Shown one piece after another: positions 35,491 through 45,040 of a stretch of DNA of 64,000 nucleotides; the first letter of the stretch is position 1; each line of letters starts with the position of its first letter. The translations under genes were made by a program, and so were the position numbers. The notes beneath the pieces are model-generated. The model did no database searches. It was not told where the DNA came from and saw only the letters and a program-made list of their open reading frames with translations. The stretch is from UBA7455 sp026713185 (lineage in GTDB: Bacteria > Pseudomonadota > Gammaproteobacteria > Pseudomonadales > Azotimanducaceae): contig OY762456.1 in NCBI GenBank assembly GCA_963665785.1, forward strand, positions 3,224,001 to 3,288,000, read 5' to 3'.

Positions 35491-37472
35491 TCCGTTACCT
35501 CCCGTAACAACCGCATGATTTCCGCCTCTGCTTCCTTCAACTCCGCATCGATCAACTCCAACGGCCGCGTTGGTGTGTACTTGTAGAAGTGGCGGTTGAA
35601 GTTGATCTCGTAGCCTTCCTTGTCCTTTGTTCGGTCAATCCAGGCATCTGGTACATGGGGTTGTACCTCACGTTCGAAATAGACGTCGATATCGTCTTTG
35701 AGCGGCACTTTTTCGAAATCTCGCAGTTCTGTATCCGGCTCATATCTCCCATCTTGCCCAATCGCAGCGACTGGCTCTGCTTCGGGATGCTTATACGTGA
35801 AGACACTGCGGAAAAGCTTCCTTTCCGTCGCCTTCCACCTTGAGTTGCTCACGTTTAGTATGTCCTCAATGCCTTGCCACACTTGGTTCCAGTCCCGCAT
35901 CAGTTCACGCCCAAGTGCCTTATCTATAGCCTGCACGTCATCAAGAAGGTGCGGGCATGCGTCGAGGAAACGAGCCTTATCTTCGAATGTCATCTGAAAA
36001 CGCAGGCGCAATGGCTGCTCGATGGTGACTCGCGTGTAACCGAAATCGGCGTTATCGAAGAGCTTCGAACGGTCATTTTCCTCAAAGCGACCGTAAAGAC
36101 ACACAATCTCTTCGATTTGCCTCACGGACAGGTGACGGCGCTTGTCTCCCAAACTACGCTTGTTATCTTCGCTACCCCCTGCGGTCCAGATTTCTCTCGC
36201 ATCCAAGAGCTGAATTTTGTCCCTACGCCGCTCTTCCTTACGGTTAGTCAAGATCCAGATGTAGGTGCCGATGCCTGTGTTATAGAACATCTGCTCGGGT
36301 AAGGCTATGATAGCCTCCAGCCAGTCGTTCTCGATGATCCATTTGCGTATGTTGCTCTCACCCGATCCCGCGCCGCCGGTAAAGAGAGGTGAGCCGCTGA
36401 AGACAATGGCGAGCCGTGAACCGTGCTTATGTTTGGTAGGTTGCACGGGCTCCCGTTTGTCCCACATGTGCTGCAGGAACAGTAGAGAACCATCATTCAC
36501 TCGTGGTAGTCCGGCACCGAAGCGGCCGTCGAATCCCCGTTGGTCATGCTCCTGTTTGATCTCCCGTCGTTGTTTCTTCCAGTCCACACCGAAGGGTGGA
36601 TTAGTAAGGAAGTAGTCGTAGGCCTCGCCAGTGAACTCATCTTCGGTGAGACTGTCGCCGAACCGGACATTGGTACCTGTACCGTTATGGTCCACCTGCT
36701 TCATCAGCATGTCGGAGGCTGCTGTTGCGTAAGCGCGTTTGTTGTAATCCTGTCCGTAGACGTAGAGTCTAGCAGCGCTATGGTGTTCACGGAGGTAATT
36801 TTGCGCCTCTGCCAGCATGCCGCCAGTACCACAGGCGGGGTCAAGCAGCTTTCGGACTGTGCCAGGTGTGGCAAGCAGTTCGTCGTCCTCGATAAACAGA
36901 ACGCTTACCATCAAGCGGATTACCTCGCGCGGTGTAAAGTGGTCGCCGGCGGTCTCGTTGGCCAGTTCGTTGAAGCGTCGGATGAGGTTTTCGAAGATGA
37001 GCCCCATCTGCTCGTTAGGCACTTTATTCGGGTGAAGGTCGACATCGCAAAACTTCGAGACTACAAGGTAAAGGATGTTCGCCTCGCGCATCCGCACAAT
37101 TTCGTTCTCGAACTCAAAGAGTTCAAAAATGTCGCGTACATTCTTTGAGAAGCCCTGGATGTAGCTGACGAGGTGCCCATCGATGTTCTCGGGATCACCT
37201 TTAAGCTTCTCGAAGTCGATGGGGGATCGGTTGTGGAAACGCTGGCCGGCCGCACTGTTCATGCGCAAGTCCAAGGCTTCGCCCTCAAGCCTGATGCTAC
37301 GCCTCGTGTATTCAGACAGAACCTTGGCTTTCGTAGGTGCGAGCACGCAATCGAACCGGCGTAGCACGGTCATGGGCAGCATAACGCGTTCGTACTGTGG
37401 TGGCCGGTACGGACCACGCAACAGGTCAGCGATCTGCCAGATCAAAGTCGAGAAGTAGTTGTGGTCAGGCAT
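35487..37472 (-). CDS. hsdM: Type I restriction-modification methyltransferase HsdM
   Basis: HsdM methylates adenine N6 in the host copies of the recognition site. The 661-residue product has the N-terminal HsdM helical domain (IWQIADLLRGPYRPPQYERV), SAM-binding motif I LLDPACGTGGMLAE near 240 and catalytic motif IV FLTNPPFGVDWKK near 315. ATG 37472 (MPDHNYFS) matches the family's usual start; TTG 37487 in frame is an alternative. A 10-codon ORF (ATG 37497, stop TGA 37467-37465) overlaps this start by a few bases and has AAGGAG 15 bases upstream, so coupling through a leader peptide is possible. Confidence 0.93.
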   Translation of the reverse strand: MPDHNYFSTLIWQIADLLRGPYRPPQYERVMLPMTVLRRFDCVLAPTKAKVLSEYTRRSIRLEGEALDLRMNSAAGQRFHNRSPIDFEKLKGDPENIDGHLVSYIQGFSKNVRDIFELFEFENEIVRMREANILYLVVSKFCDVDLHPNKVPNEQMGLIFENLIRRFNELANETAGDHFTPREVIRLMVSVLFIEDDELLATPGTVRKLLDPACGTGGMLAEAQNYLREHHSAARLYVYGQDYNKRAYATAASDMLMKQVDHNGTGTNVRFGDSLTEDEFTGEAYDYFLTNPPFGVDWKKQRREIKQEHDQRGFDGRFGAGLPRVNDGSLLFLQHMWDKREPVQPTKHKHGSRLAIVFSGSPLFTGGAGSGESNIRKWIIENDWLEAIIALPEQMFYNTGIGTYIWILTNRKEERRRDKIQLLDAREIWTAGGSEDNKRSLGDKRRHLSVRQIEEIVCLYGRFEENDRSKLFDNADFGYTRVTIEQPLRLRFQMTFEDKARFLDACPHLLDDVQAIDKALGRELMRDWNQVWQGIEDILNVSNSRWKATERKLFRSVFTYKHPEAEPVAAIGQDGRYEPDTELRDFEKVPLKDDIDVYFEREVQPHVPDAWIDRTKDKEGYEINFNRHFYKYTPTRPLELIDAELKEAEAEIMRLLREVTE

Positions 37473-37497
37473 GGATTGGTTTGGCAAAGGCGGACAT

Positions 37498-37930
37498 GGT
37501 GCTTTCTATCTACTCCTTAGGGATATCATATTCGTTTCTTGACACAACACCATTGACGTTTGTCCTTGACGACTATTTGCAATCAAAGTGTTGGCCCTCA
37601 AAAGCAATGTCTTAATCAACCTCAATGAATTATATACGGGACGCTGGCTTCTAGAATCGGTACATCATCTATGTATTGTGCATTAGATTCTACCTTATAT
37701 CAGTAAACCTCTGGAAATCACAGGTACTGGGTATCACGTCAAATACCTCGAAGTGGTCTTGTGGGCATTCCATAAATTCGAATCCTTGAGCAAAGAAGCC
37801 TTTGCTTGCCGTGAATCTCGGTGACAAGGCAGAACAGGAACGATCTGCGGTAAAATCTTGGGTGTGTAACACAGAGTGTAAACGAAACTGCCACTTGGCG
37901 CTGACCTTGGCATTGTTCGAAGAAATCATT
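37498..37930. other. Upstream region of the defence operon, no gene recognised
   Basis: This AT-rich region should hold the promoter of hsdM. AAGGAG (minus strand, 37518-37513) precedes a short leader ORF. Open frames on either strand here show no family motif and poor codon usage. Confidence 0.4.
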
Positions 37931-38244
37931 CTAGCGATACGACATCTGTAGTTTGGTCGTACCAACGTGAAATTTTACTCTCAGTACCTTGGTAATCTTC
38001 ATCATTGACGCAATTGAAGGATTTCTCATGGATGATAATGTCTTCTACATTACCTGCCCAGTCAGGACTATGCTCTCCGCTCACCTACCACTACCTTTTG
38101 CATGGGCAATATTTCTCAGAGCAGTGAGAATTAAGGTCCCATCACCAGTATCTTCTTCTAAACAGGCATCAAGATATAAGACCATATCTTCTGCAGTAAC
38201 AAGATAATCAGCTGCGTCCCAACGGGTAAGTTTTCTTTTGCCAT
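37931..38244 (-). pseudogene. Decayed HI1420-family antitoxin gene
   Basis: Reading the minus strand from ATG 38244, a one-base shift in the A-run after the start gives LTRWDAADYLVTAEDM, then LYLDACLEEDTGDG and LRNIAHAKG, the N-terminal two-thirds of HI1420-type addiction-module antitoxins. An in-frame TGA follows. After a garbled stretch, KTLSSMRNPSIASMMKITK and VLRVKFH resume the family's C-terminus (helix-turn-helix end, NPS...ALGVKLH type). At least a frameshift and two stops inactivate it. Just upstream, HEIAGEIRAW may be the C-terminal relic of the partner RelE/ParE-like toxin. The remainder of 37.5-38.65 kb shows no gene. Confidence 0.7.
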
Positions 38245-38666
38245 GCTCTTATCTCCCCGGCAATTTCATGTGTCTGTTTTATGTCTTTTCTTTACGTTCT
38301 TTTAGTTTCCTCACCCAGGTTACTTTGCACAACACTGCATAGACATGCTTCAATTTTCGTTTTTACCCGATTATTGCACCGCCCACTGAGCCGCTTGCCA
38401 AAGACTTACGTTTTTGAATCAACCGCCATTTCAACTCCGAAGTGCAAATCGTGTCGAGACGGCAATTGCCCTCTTTCTGATACATATAGTAGCATCCAGA
38501 CCAGCTCATTGATGTCGCAATGGCGAGTGTTGCACTTAATTGTGGAACGGGCGAATATATTTATATTTTCAAGGTGTTAGAACTGATACTGTGAACAAAA
38601 TCGATAAATTCTGAATCCTGTGGGATATGCTTATAATGAGCTTTCAGTTCAAAGGTGGGTAGAAAG

Positions 38667-40163
38667 ATGACACGAAATAATCCATCCGATCCGAAGCCAA
38701 GCAATGAAAAGCCAAACAGTGGCAATGATGCGTTTAACGGTCTCCAGATGCCGCCGGAACTCATGCTCGATCTTGCACGTCAGGCAGCAGAGCTGGTGGT
38801 GAATCGGATTGAAAACCTGCCCGGCGAGAATGCCTGGGATGGAGAGTTCCGACAGGGACTCATGAAAGGATTAATGAAAGACCCACCCGAGGATGGCCGG
38901 TCAGGTGCGGAGGTGCTTGAACAAGCAGCACGGGATATACTGCCGATGACGCTGAGGCTCGATCATCCCCGTTCCTTCGCTTTTATTCCAACGACGCCCA
39001 CCTGGCCCGGGGTGCTGGCCGAATTCATGTCTGCCGGGTACAACATCAACGTGTGCACCTGGCTGGTTGCAAGCGGTCCCAGCCAGCTTGAGTTGGTCGT
39101 TATAGACTGGTTCCGGCGCTGGATGGGCTATCCCGAAAGCGCGGGCGGGCTTTTCACGAGTGGTGGCTCGGCGTCAAGTCTTGACGCTTTCGTTGCGGCC
39201 AGAGAAGCCGCAGGTCATCCCGAGCGCGCGACCGTATACATGAGCGACCAAAGCCACCATGCATTCTTACGCGCGGCAATTATCGCCGGTATTCGGCGGG
39301 AGTGCATCCGTATTGTTCCGAGCGACAAGAATTACAAACTGGATATGGATGCGCTGGCACAGGCCGTGGCGGAAGACCGCGAAGCAGGATTTAATCCCAT
39401 TGCGGTGTGCGCAAACGGTGGAACATCCAACACCGGAACCGTCGACCCGCTTGAGTCGATGGCAGATTATTGCGAGGCAGAAAATATCTGGCTTCATGTC
39501 GACGCCGCCTACGGCGGATTCGCTGTCCTGACGGAGAAAGGTAAGGAGCTTTTGCGGGGGATCGAGCGTGCGGATTCGATTGGTCTGGACGCGCACAAGT
39601 GGTTATTCCAACCCTACGAGGCAGGCTGTCTTCTGGTCAAGGACCTAAGCACGCTTGAGAACGCATTCCAGGTTCATAACGATGTCCTCCAGGATACAAT
39701 ATGGGGTGCGGACCACCCAAACCTCGCGGACCGCGGTCTGCAACTAAGTCGTTCGTTTAGGGCATTGAAGGTCTGGATGTCGATCCAGACCTTTGGGATA
39801 GCAGCGTTCCGGCGTGCCATTTCAAATGGGATGGAGTTGGCAGTCCAGGCTGAGGAATACATCAGCGCGAGTCAGGTCCTCGAAATCGCAAACGCTGTAT
39901 CGCTGGGAATAGTGTGTTTCCGCGTCAACACCGGGGATGCCGGCATGGACGAAGAAGATCTTGAGGAGATCAACAGAAATGTGCTCGCCCGGATTTTTTG
40001 GGACGACCTCTCATTTATTTCATCCACAAGTCTGGGAGGAAAGTTTTTCCTCAGGCTCTGTATCATCAATCACAATACGACTTGGAATGATGTACACCAG
40101 ACTCTGGAAGCAATCGAGCGTTTCGGTACAGAAACCTTCGATAAACAGGCTGGGCATTTTTAA
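38667..40163 (+). CDS. Group II PLP-dependent amino-acid decarboxylase
   Basis: The 498-residue enzyme belongs to the aromatic-L-amino-acid/glutamate decarboxylase family. The PLP site is clear: FTSGGSASSLDAFVAAREA near 170, the ring-stacking SHHAF segment, HVDAAYGGF with the pyridine-binding Asp near 280, and the Schiff-base lysine in LDAHKWLFQP near 311. ATG 38667 is preferred over the upstream GTG 38655, because AAGGTGG lies at the right distance. It is not linked to an antiporter, which argues against an acid-resistance role. The amino-acid substrate is unknown. Confidence 0.9.
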   Translation: MTRNNPSDPKPSNEKPNSGNDAFNGLQMPPELMLDLARQAAELVVNRIENLPGENAWDGEFRQGLMKGLMKDPPEDGRSGAEVLEQAARDILPMTLRLDHPRSFAFIPTTPTWPGVLAEFMSAGYNINVCTWLVASGPSQLELVVIDWFRRWMGYPESAGGLFTSGGSASSLDAFVAAREAAGHPERATVYMSDQSHHAFLRAAIIAGIRRECIRIVPSDKNYKLDMDALAQAVAEDREAGFNPIAVCANGGTSNTGTVDPLESMADYCEAENIWLHVDAAYGGFAVLTEKGKELLRGIERADSIGLDAHKWLFQPYEAGCLLVKDLSTLENAFQVHNDVLQDTIWGADHPNLADRGLQLSRSFRALKVWMSIQTFGIAAFRRAISNGMELAVQAEEYISASQVLEIANAVSLGIVCFRVNTGDAGMDEEDLEEINRNVLARIFWDDLSFISSTSLGGKFFLRLCIINHNTTWNDVHQTLEAIERFGTETFDKQAGHF

Positions 40164-40190
40164 TAGTGACGTTGACGCACAAGCCCGTCA

Positions 40191-40982
40191 TCAGGCGCCG
40201 CTGAAATTACCCGGCCTTCGCTCGGACACTGCCTTCACACCCTCTTTATGGTCATTGGTTTGTTGCAGGCGATACTGTTCCGCATTCTCGATATCTGTAG
40301 CAGCCTTGACAGCATCAGCCAGTCCCGGACGCATTTGCTCTCTTACGGAAACCACCGCTAGAGGTGCGTTTTCAGTGATTTCCCGGGCCAGTCCAATAGC
40401 CGCTGAACGTACATTTTCAGTCTCGGTAAAGATATCACCCAGACCCCATTCAAAGGCGGTTTCACCGTTGATACGGCGACCTGTCTGGAACAGCAGATTG
40501 GCTTTTTGAATACCGATGACTCTGTCAAGGGTGTGAGTGAGGCCAAACCCTGGGGTAAAACCCAGTTTGACAAAATTAGCTGTCATCCTTGTGTCGGGAC
40601 ATACGACCCTGAAGTCAGCCATCATGGCAAGCCCAAATCCCCCACCTACTGCAGCACCCTGTACTGCAGCGATGACAGGTGTTTTACTACGGAATAGCCG
40701 GACACCTTCTGTATAGAGCGGATTTGGCTTGCTCGAGGAACGTACTGACTGTTCCGACACCCTGACACCCGACCTGAAATCCGCACCGGCACAGAAATGT
40801 TTACCTTCTGAACAGAGCACTATGGCTCTCACTTCCGGATTGGCATCGATATCTTCAAAACAGTCCGCCAGACCACTGATAAGCTCGTGGTCAAAGAAGT
40901 TGTTCGGCCCCCGCTGTATTTCGCATATTGCGACGTGTCCATCAACCAGAGTAACGTCTGTATCACCATACTGAGTTTTCAT
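40191..40982 (-). CDS. Enoyl-CoA hydratase/isomerase family protein
   Basis: This 263-residue crotonase-fold protein acts on acyl-CoA thioesters. The oxyanion-hole segments are EGKHFCAGADFRSG near 60 and VQGAAVGGGFGLAMMADFR near 110, followed by KLGFTPGFGLTHTL. The residues at the usual catalytic Glu positions are not both evident, so it may be an isomerase or thioesterase-type member instead of a hydratase. It converges with the PLP decarboxylase and is followed upstream by other minus-strand hydrolases. Confidence 0.88.
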   Translation of the reverse strand: MKTQYGDTDVTLVDGHVAICEIQRGPNNFFDHELISGLADCFEDIDANPEVRAIVLCSEGKHFCAGADFRSGVRVSEQSVRSSSKPNPLYTEGVRLFRSKTPVIAAVQGAAVGGGFGLAMMADFRVVCPDTRMTANFVKLGFTPGFGLTHTLDRVIGIQKANLLFQTGRRINGETAFEWGLGDIFTETENVRSAAIGLAREITENAPLAVVSVREQMRPGLADAVKAATDIENAEQYRLQQTNDHKEGVKAVSERRPGNFSGA

Positions 40983-41187
40983 TATTTCTCCCTGCTGTCT
41001 GTAGTCGGAGCCTCATTCTTTAGTATCTGATCTTCCGGTAATCGGTATCTTCCCAATGTCAACCGTTGTCCTGCCTGACGCTTCCAAACTGATGACGATA
41101 TCCTGTCAGGTCCCTGAAACCTCAGACAGCGCCAGAAAACAGGCGGCAAGTAAATCACATTGCACCTTTAAACTCCAGATGCGGCAG
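40983..41187. other. Intergenic region, nothing recognised
   Basis: About 200 bases between two minus-strand genes. Open frames exist on both strands but without family motifs. Confidence 0.3.
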
Positions 41188-42021
41188 TCATTCAAAAATA
41201 TAGCTATGTCCCTGTTTTGCCCAGGAATGGAATCCACTATCCAAAGCCTGTCGCCTGAAGTCAAGCCAGTTGTCGCCATAGTGCATCAGGATGATTTTTG
41301 ATTTCAGATTCGGGGGCAGAGCCGACAGTTCATCAAGAGATGCGTGTATACCGCCCGTGAATAACTGGCAATCATGAAAGATGATTTCAAAATCCATCAA
41401 CCTGTCATAGTCCATCAGAAGTGCCGGGTCATAGCGGGTATCTGAAGTAAATAAAACACGGTCATCAATGATCACGGCACAACTCCAGGCAGAATCCTCC
41501 CAGGATGTTGCCGAGTCGGGGAAGTGCATGGTCCGGGGTAATTTAACGTTGATATTGCCTACGGTGGCTTCCCAGGTTTCCCTTGGCATGTCCTTGCGTT
41601 CCATGGGTCGAATCTCATGCCAGAGATCCGCAAACGAGAGTGGTATTGATTCAGACTGTTCGGAACCTCCTCGCAGCGACTGGTTCCAGATGATGGATGC
41701 GTATTCCTCGTTGATTACCATCCCGGGTTTTTTACCAACCACATAGCGATTGAATAGTTGGACCTCTTCGAGTCCACCAATATGGTCAGCATGACTGTGA
41801 GTAATTAAAAAATTACGGACACTGGCCAGCGCTATGCCAACATCGTATAGCGCCTGCGTACATCTTGTGCCGCAATCCACGAGAAGATGGTGGCCACCCT
41901 TGATGATCAACAGGTTATTCTGATTCCGGGTTTTTGTGAAAGCTGAGCCGGTACCGATAAAATAAAGTTCCAATTTACCCGTGTTACTGAGGTCAATCCC
42001 CTCTGGTTTCTCAATATGCAT
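41188..42021 (-). CDS. Metallo-beta-lactamase-fold hydrolase (RNase Z-like)
   Basis: The 277-residue protein has the metal motif THSHADHIGG (HxHxDH) near residue 76, an early aspartate loop FIGTGSAFTKTRNQN, and late ligands in FTSDTRYDPAL near 190 and ILMHYGDNW near 255. The domain order resembles RNase Z/AtsA-type phosphodiesterases, but the substrate may be a small ester. It precedes an alpha/beta hydrolase gene on the same strand by about 60 bases, so the two could be co-transcribed from upstream. Confidence 0.85.
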   Translation of the reverse strand: MHIEKPEGIDLSNTGKLELYFIGTGSAFTKTRNQNNLLIIKGGHHLLVDCGTRCTQALYDVGIALASVRNFLITHSHADHIGGLEEVQLFNRYVVGKKPGMVINEEYASIIWNQSLRGGSEQSESIPLSFADLWHEIRPMERKDMPRETWEATVGNINVKLPRTMHFPDSATSWEDSAWSCAVIIDDRVLFTSDTRYDPALLMDYDRLMDFEIIFHDCQLFTGGIHASLDELSALPPNLKSKIILMHYGDNWLDFRRQALDSGFHSWAKQGHSYIFE

Positions 42022-42081
42022 AGATATACCACTCAGGATACTTTTTTCGCCTGGTTCGCTTGTATGCTGGATCAGCTTGTT

Positions 42082-43056
42082 TCATTTAATCGCTTGTGTG
42101 TTTAAAGACAGCATGAATTTTCGTACATCCGCTGCTGAACGTTCGGGAATTTCCTCCATTGGAATATGTCCCACATCGTCATAGATGATGACGGATGAAT
42201 TGGGCAATACTTTGTCGAACCGCAATGCGGTCTCTACGTCTATCAGTGCATCTTCTCTGCCCCACATGACCAGTACCGGCAGGGTCAGGGACGACAGGTT
42301 TACGGTGGGTTCTGTTGCCTGACCGAATTGGACAGAACGATGTATGATCGCTTCCCGGGCGCCTTCACGCATAGCGAGTTGGTAATAACGTAAGATTAAT
42401 TCCTGGTCTGCAGCCGGAGAATAGTTGTAGGCTGATTTTACCGCCGGGGAAATCAGATACCAGGGATCCAGCTTTCCGCCAATGAATTGGAACCATGGTT
42501 TTGTCAATAAAGTGAATATCAGCGACCGGGTGTCTTCGTCAGTGACCTTTTGCCAGTCACCGGGTCCCGAAGATCCAATCAGTATCAGCGCCCTGACCCG
42601 ACCAGGATGCTTGAGTGCATATCGCCAGGACACGTAACCGCCCATTGAATTGCCAACCAGTGTAAACGAGGACAGACCAAGATGATCTACCAGCATGTTG
42701 ACGGTATCGATATAGCCAGATGTTGTGTAGTCGTCACCAGGGATGGCGCCTGTGAGACCAAATGCGGGCAGATCAAGTGTAACGATGCGGAACTCGTCTC
42801 CGAGCAGCTTTACCCATGGAGACCAGGTATGCAGTGATGCGCCGAATCCATGGATAAGCACTAAAGGTTCGCCACTGCGATTGCCTTCATCCCTGAAATG
42901 GATCGTTGATTGATTTTCCAGTGTGATGAACTGTGAAGAGTGGTTGCTGTATTTAGCATCAATCACATCTTTTGGAATATCGCCCTCAAACAGAAACAGC
43001 ACGGCAACCCCGGAAATCAGGATCAGGAGGACGACCAGTAACTTCGAAATTTTCAT
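42082..43056 (-). CDS. Membrane-anchored alpha/beta hydrolase
   Basis: The 324-residue enzyme starts with a signal-anchor (KLLVVLLILISGVAVLFLF). The alpha/beta-hydrolase core follows: oxyanion loop VLIHGFGASLHTW near 62, nucleophile elbow VGNSMGGYVS near 130, acid in WGREDALID near 255 and catalytic histidine in DDVGHIPMEE near 285. ATG 43056 is preferred, because it places the anchor at the N-terminus; GTG 43104 would add 16 residues. It is probably a periplasm-facing esterase or C-C hydrolase. Confidence 0.86.
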   Translation of the reverse strand: MKISKLLVVLLILISGVAVLFLFEGDIPKDVIDAKYSNHSSQFITLENQSTIHFRDEGNRSGEPLVLIHGFGASLHTWSPWVKLLGDEFRIVTLDLPAFGLTGAIPGDDYTTSGYIDTVNMLVDHLGLSSFTLVGNSMGGYVSWRYALKHPGRVRALILIGSSGPGDWQKVTDEDTRSLIFTLLTKPWFQFIGGKLDPWYLISPAVKSAYNYSPAADQELILRYYQLAMREGAREAIIHRSVQFGQATEPTVNLSSLTLPVLVMWGREDALIDVETALRFDKVLPNSSVIIYDDVGHIPMEEIPERSAADVRKFMLSLNTQAIK

Positions 43057-43270
43057 ATCAGAAGAGCTGACAGGATGTGCGGTAGCAGCATAACCTATTG
43101 CCACGGTTGCTCAAAGAGTGCAGAAGCCAGACACGAATGCATTTCATCCATTGTTGGACTCAATTTCAGCCTTTGCCTATACCCGGACAGGCGATTAACC
43201 CTTTCAATTTCCTATTCACTCAAAATTACCGTCCTGTGATAATATCGTGCCACTATCAACTGGAATACTC

Positions 43271-44455
43271 ATGCCCGGCCCACTGAACGGTTATCGCATT
43301 CTCGATTTAACCACTGTCATTTCCGGCCCATATGCGACCATGTTACTCGCTGACCAGGGAGCCGATGTCATTAAGGTGGAAGCCATTGATGCACCTGACC
43401 ACGCACGGGGAGCGGGTCATGGTAATCGTCAGCTTACAGCAACATTTCTGAACAACAACCGGAATAAACGCGCCATCACACTGAATCTGAAGTCAGAAAA
43501 CGGGAAATCCGTATTGCTGCAACTCGCCAGAACCGCAGACATCTTTATCCAGAATTTCAGACCTGGAGTAGTCGAAAGACTGGGGATAAGTGAAGATACT
43601 GTCCGTGCAGTTGCACCACAGATCATCTATGTGTCGATTTCCGGATTCGGCGAAAAGGGTCCCTGGTCGCACAAGCCGGTTTACGACCCCATAGTCCAGG
43701 CACTAAGCGGTTTAACTACCATCCAGGCAGGTTCCGATGAGGCCAGACCCCAACTGGTCCGTACAATTGTACCGGACAAACTGACCGGTATAACTACTGC
43801 CCAGGCAGTTTCAAGCGCCCTGCTGCACCGTGAACGTACGGGCGAAGGTCAACATGTTCGCGTTTCCATGCTGGACTCTGTCATGTCGTTCCTCTGGGCA
43901 TCGGATATGGGAAGTCAGACGTTTGTCGGCAGGGAAGTGTCCACGCAACGCGCCGCCACTTTCATCGATCTTATCTACGAAACAAAATCCGACTATATCA
44001 GTGTCTCGGTGATGTCGAACAAACAGTGGACAGCTCTGGCGGACGCTGCAGGACATCCTGAGTGGAAGGACGATGAACGATTCAAAACCCCCGCACTTCG
44101 GGATTTGAACGCGAATGAACGTCTGCAGTTGATCCAGAACGAATTGCTGAAAAAATCTGCGGAAACATGGCTGAAAATTCTTGATGACGCCGGTGTTCCC
44201 TGTGCACCGGTTCTGAAACGAAAGGATGTTATTAATCATCCCCAGATTCTGGCCAGTGATCTCATTATAGAAACGGACCATCATGTTGCTGGCCGGATCA
44301 GGCAAACACGACCTGCTGCAAGATTCAGCAAATCCACACCGGAAATCCGTCGGGGAGCGCCATTGCATGGAGAACATACCAATGAAATTCTGGCAGAGTC
44401 CGGATACAGCAGGGACGAAATACACAAGTTACGAGACTTGGGCGTAATCAAATGA
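43271..44455 (+). CDS. Class III CoA transferase (CaiB/BaiF family)
   Basis: This 394-residue formyl-CoA-transferase-like enzyme has the N-terminal block RILDLTTVISGPYATMLLAD and GADVIKVEA, then FLNNNRNKRAITLNL, GVVERLGI and VSISGFGEKGPW, all standard. ATG 43271 (MPGPLNGYRIL) is the homologous start; an in-frame ATG at 43247 is eight codons upstream. The stop overlaps the next gene's ATG (ATGA), indicating an operon with a YfcE-like phosphoesterase. Confidence 0.9.
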   Translation: MPGPLNGYRILDLTTVISGPYATMLLADQGADVIKVEAIDAPDHARGAGHGNRQLTATFLNNNRNKRAITLNLKSENGKSVLLQLARTADIFIQNFRPGVVERLGISEDTVRAVAPQIIYVSISGFGEKGPWSHKPVYDPIVQALSGLTTIQAGSDEARPQLVRTIVPDKLTGITTAQAVSSALLHRERTGEGQHVRVSMLDSVMSFLWASDMGSQTFVGREVSTQRAATFIDLIYETKSDYISVSVMSNKQWTALADAAGHPEWKDDERFKTPALRDLNANERLQLIQNELLKKSAETWLKILDDAGVPCAPVLKRKDVINHPQILASDLIIETDHHVAGRIRQTRPAARFSKSTPEIRRGAPLHGEHTNEILAESGYSRDEIHKLRDLGVIK

Positions 44456-45033
44456 AGATCGGTTTAATATCGGATACGCATATCCCGGAAGCCATGCCGG
44501 AACTCTGGCCTCACGTATATGAACAATTCAGGGGGGTTGAGTGCATATTGCACGCTGGCGATATCTATCAACTGGATGTCATCGACCGGCTGGGTGAAAT
44601 TGCCCCCGTTTATGCAGCGCGTGGGAACGGCGATGACGGCTCCAGCGGCAGGGAAGTACAGCCGGATGATCCCCGACTACGGGACACCTGGTTGCTGGAA
44701 TACAATGGATTCAAAATCGGTCTCACGCATTACATTCCCATGCCGGAAATGCCCCCCCATCTAACTGTCAGTCGATGGATTGATAAGTTGTTTCCGGATG
44801 ATCGGCCAAATGTACTCGTTTACGGAGATACACATGTAGAACAGATTGATATTTTTGATGATGTGCTGGTGGTCAATCCGGGATCACCAACATTCCCGCA
44901 TAATCTTAATCTGCAATTCGGGACCCTCGGATTTCTACATCTCGACGGGAAGAATCCAAGAGCGGAAATACATCAGTTGACAGCCTCCGGCATTGAGCCA
45001 TTCGACTGGGAGAATTCCCGGCGGCCCTGGTAG
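44452..45033 (+). CDS. YfcE-type metallophosphoesterase
   Basis: The compact 193-residue phosphodiesterase has all motifs: ISDTHIPEAM near 6, HAGDIYQLDV near 37, ARGNGDDG near 60 (GNGD instead of GNHD, as in the YfcE/MJ0936 group), LTHYIP near 92, and YGDTHVEQ near 123. The family hydrolyses phosphodiesters, sometimes cyclic nucleotides, but the physiological substrate is rarely known. It is translationally coupled to the CoA transferase upstream by a four-base overlap. Confidence 0.88.
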   Translation: MKIGLISDTHIPEAMPELWPHVYEQFRGVECILHAGDIYQLDVIDRLGEIAPVYAARGNGDDGSSGREVQPDDPRLRDTWLLEYNGFKIGLTHYIPMPEMPPHLTVSRWIDKLFPDDRPNVLVYGDTHVEQIDIFDDVLVVNPGSPTFPHNLNLQFGTLGFLHLDGKNPRAEIHQLTASGIEPFDWENSRRPW

Positions 45034-45040
45034 CTTTATT

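Noticed and set aside
37989..38580. Plus-strand ORFs in the region between hsdM and the decarboxylase
   Set aside because: They lie antisense to the antitoxin relic and show no family motif or ribosome-binding site.
41056..41301. Plus-strand ORF opposite the MBL-fold gene end
   Set aside because: It is mostly antisense to a well-supported gene and lacks any motif.
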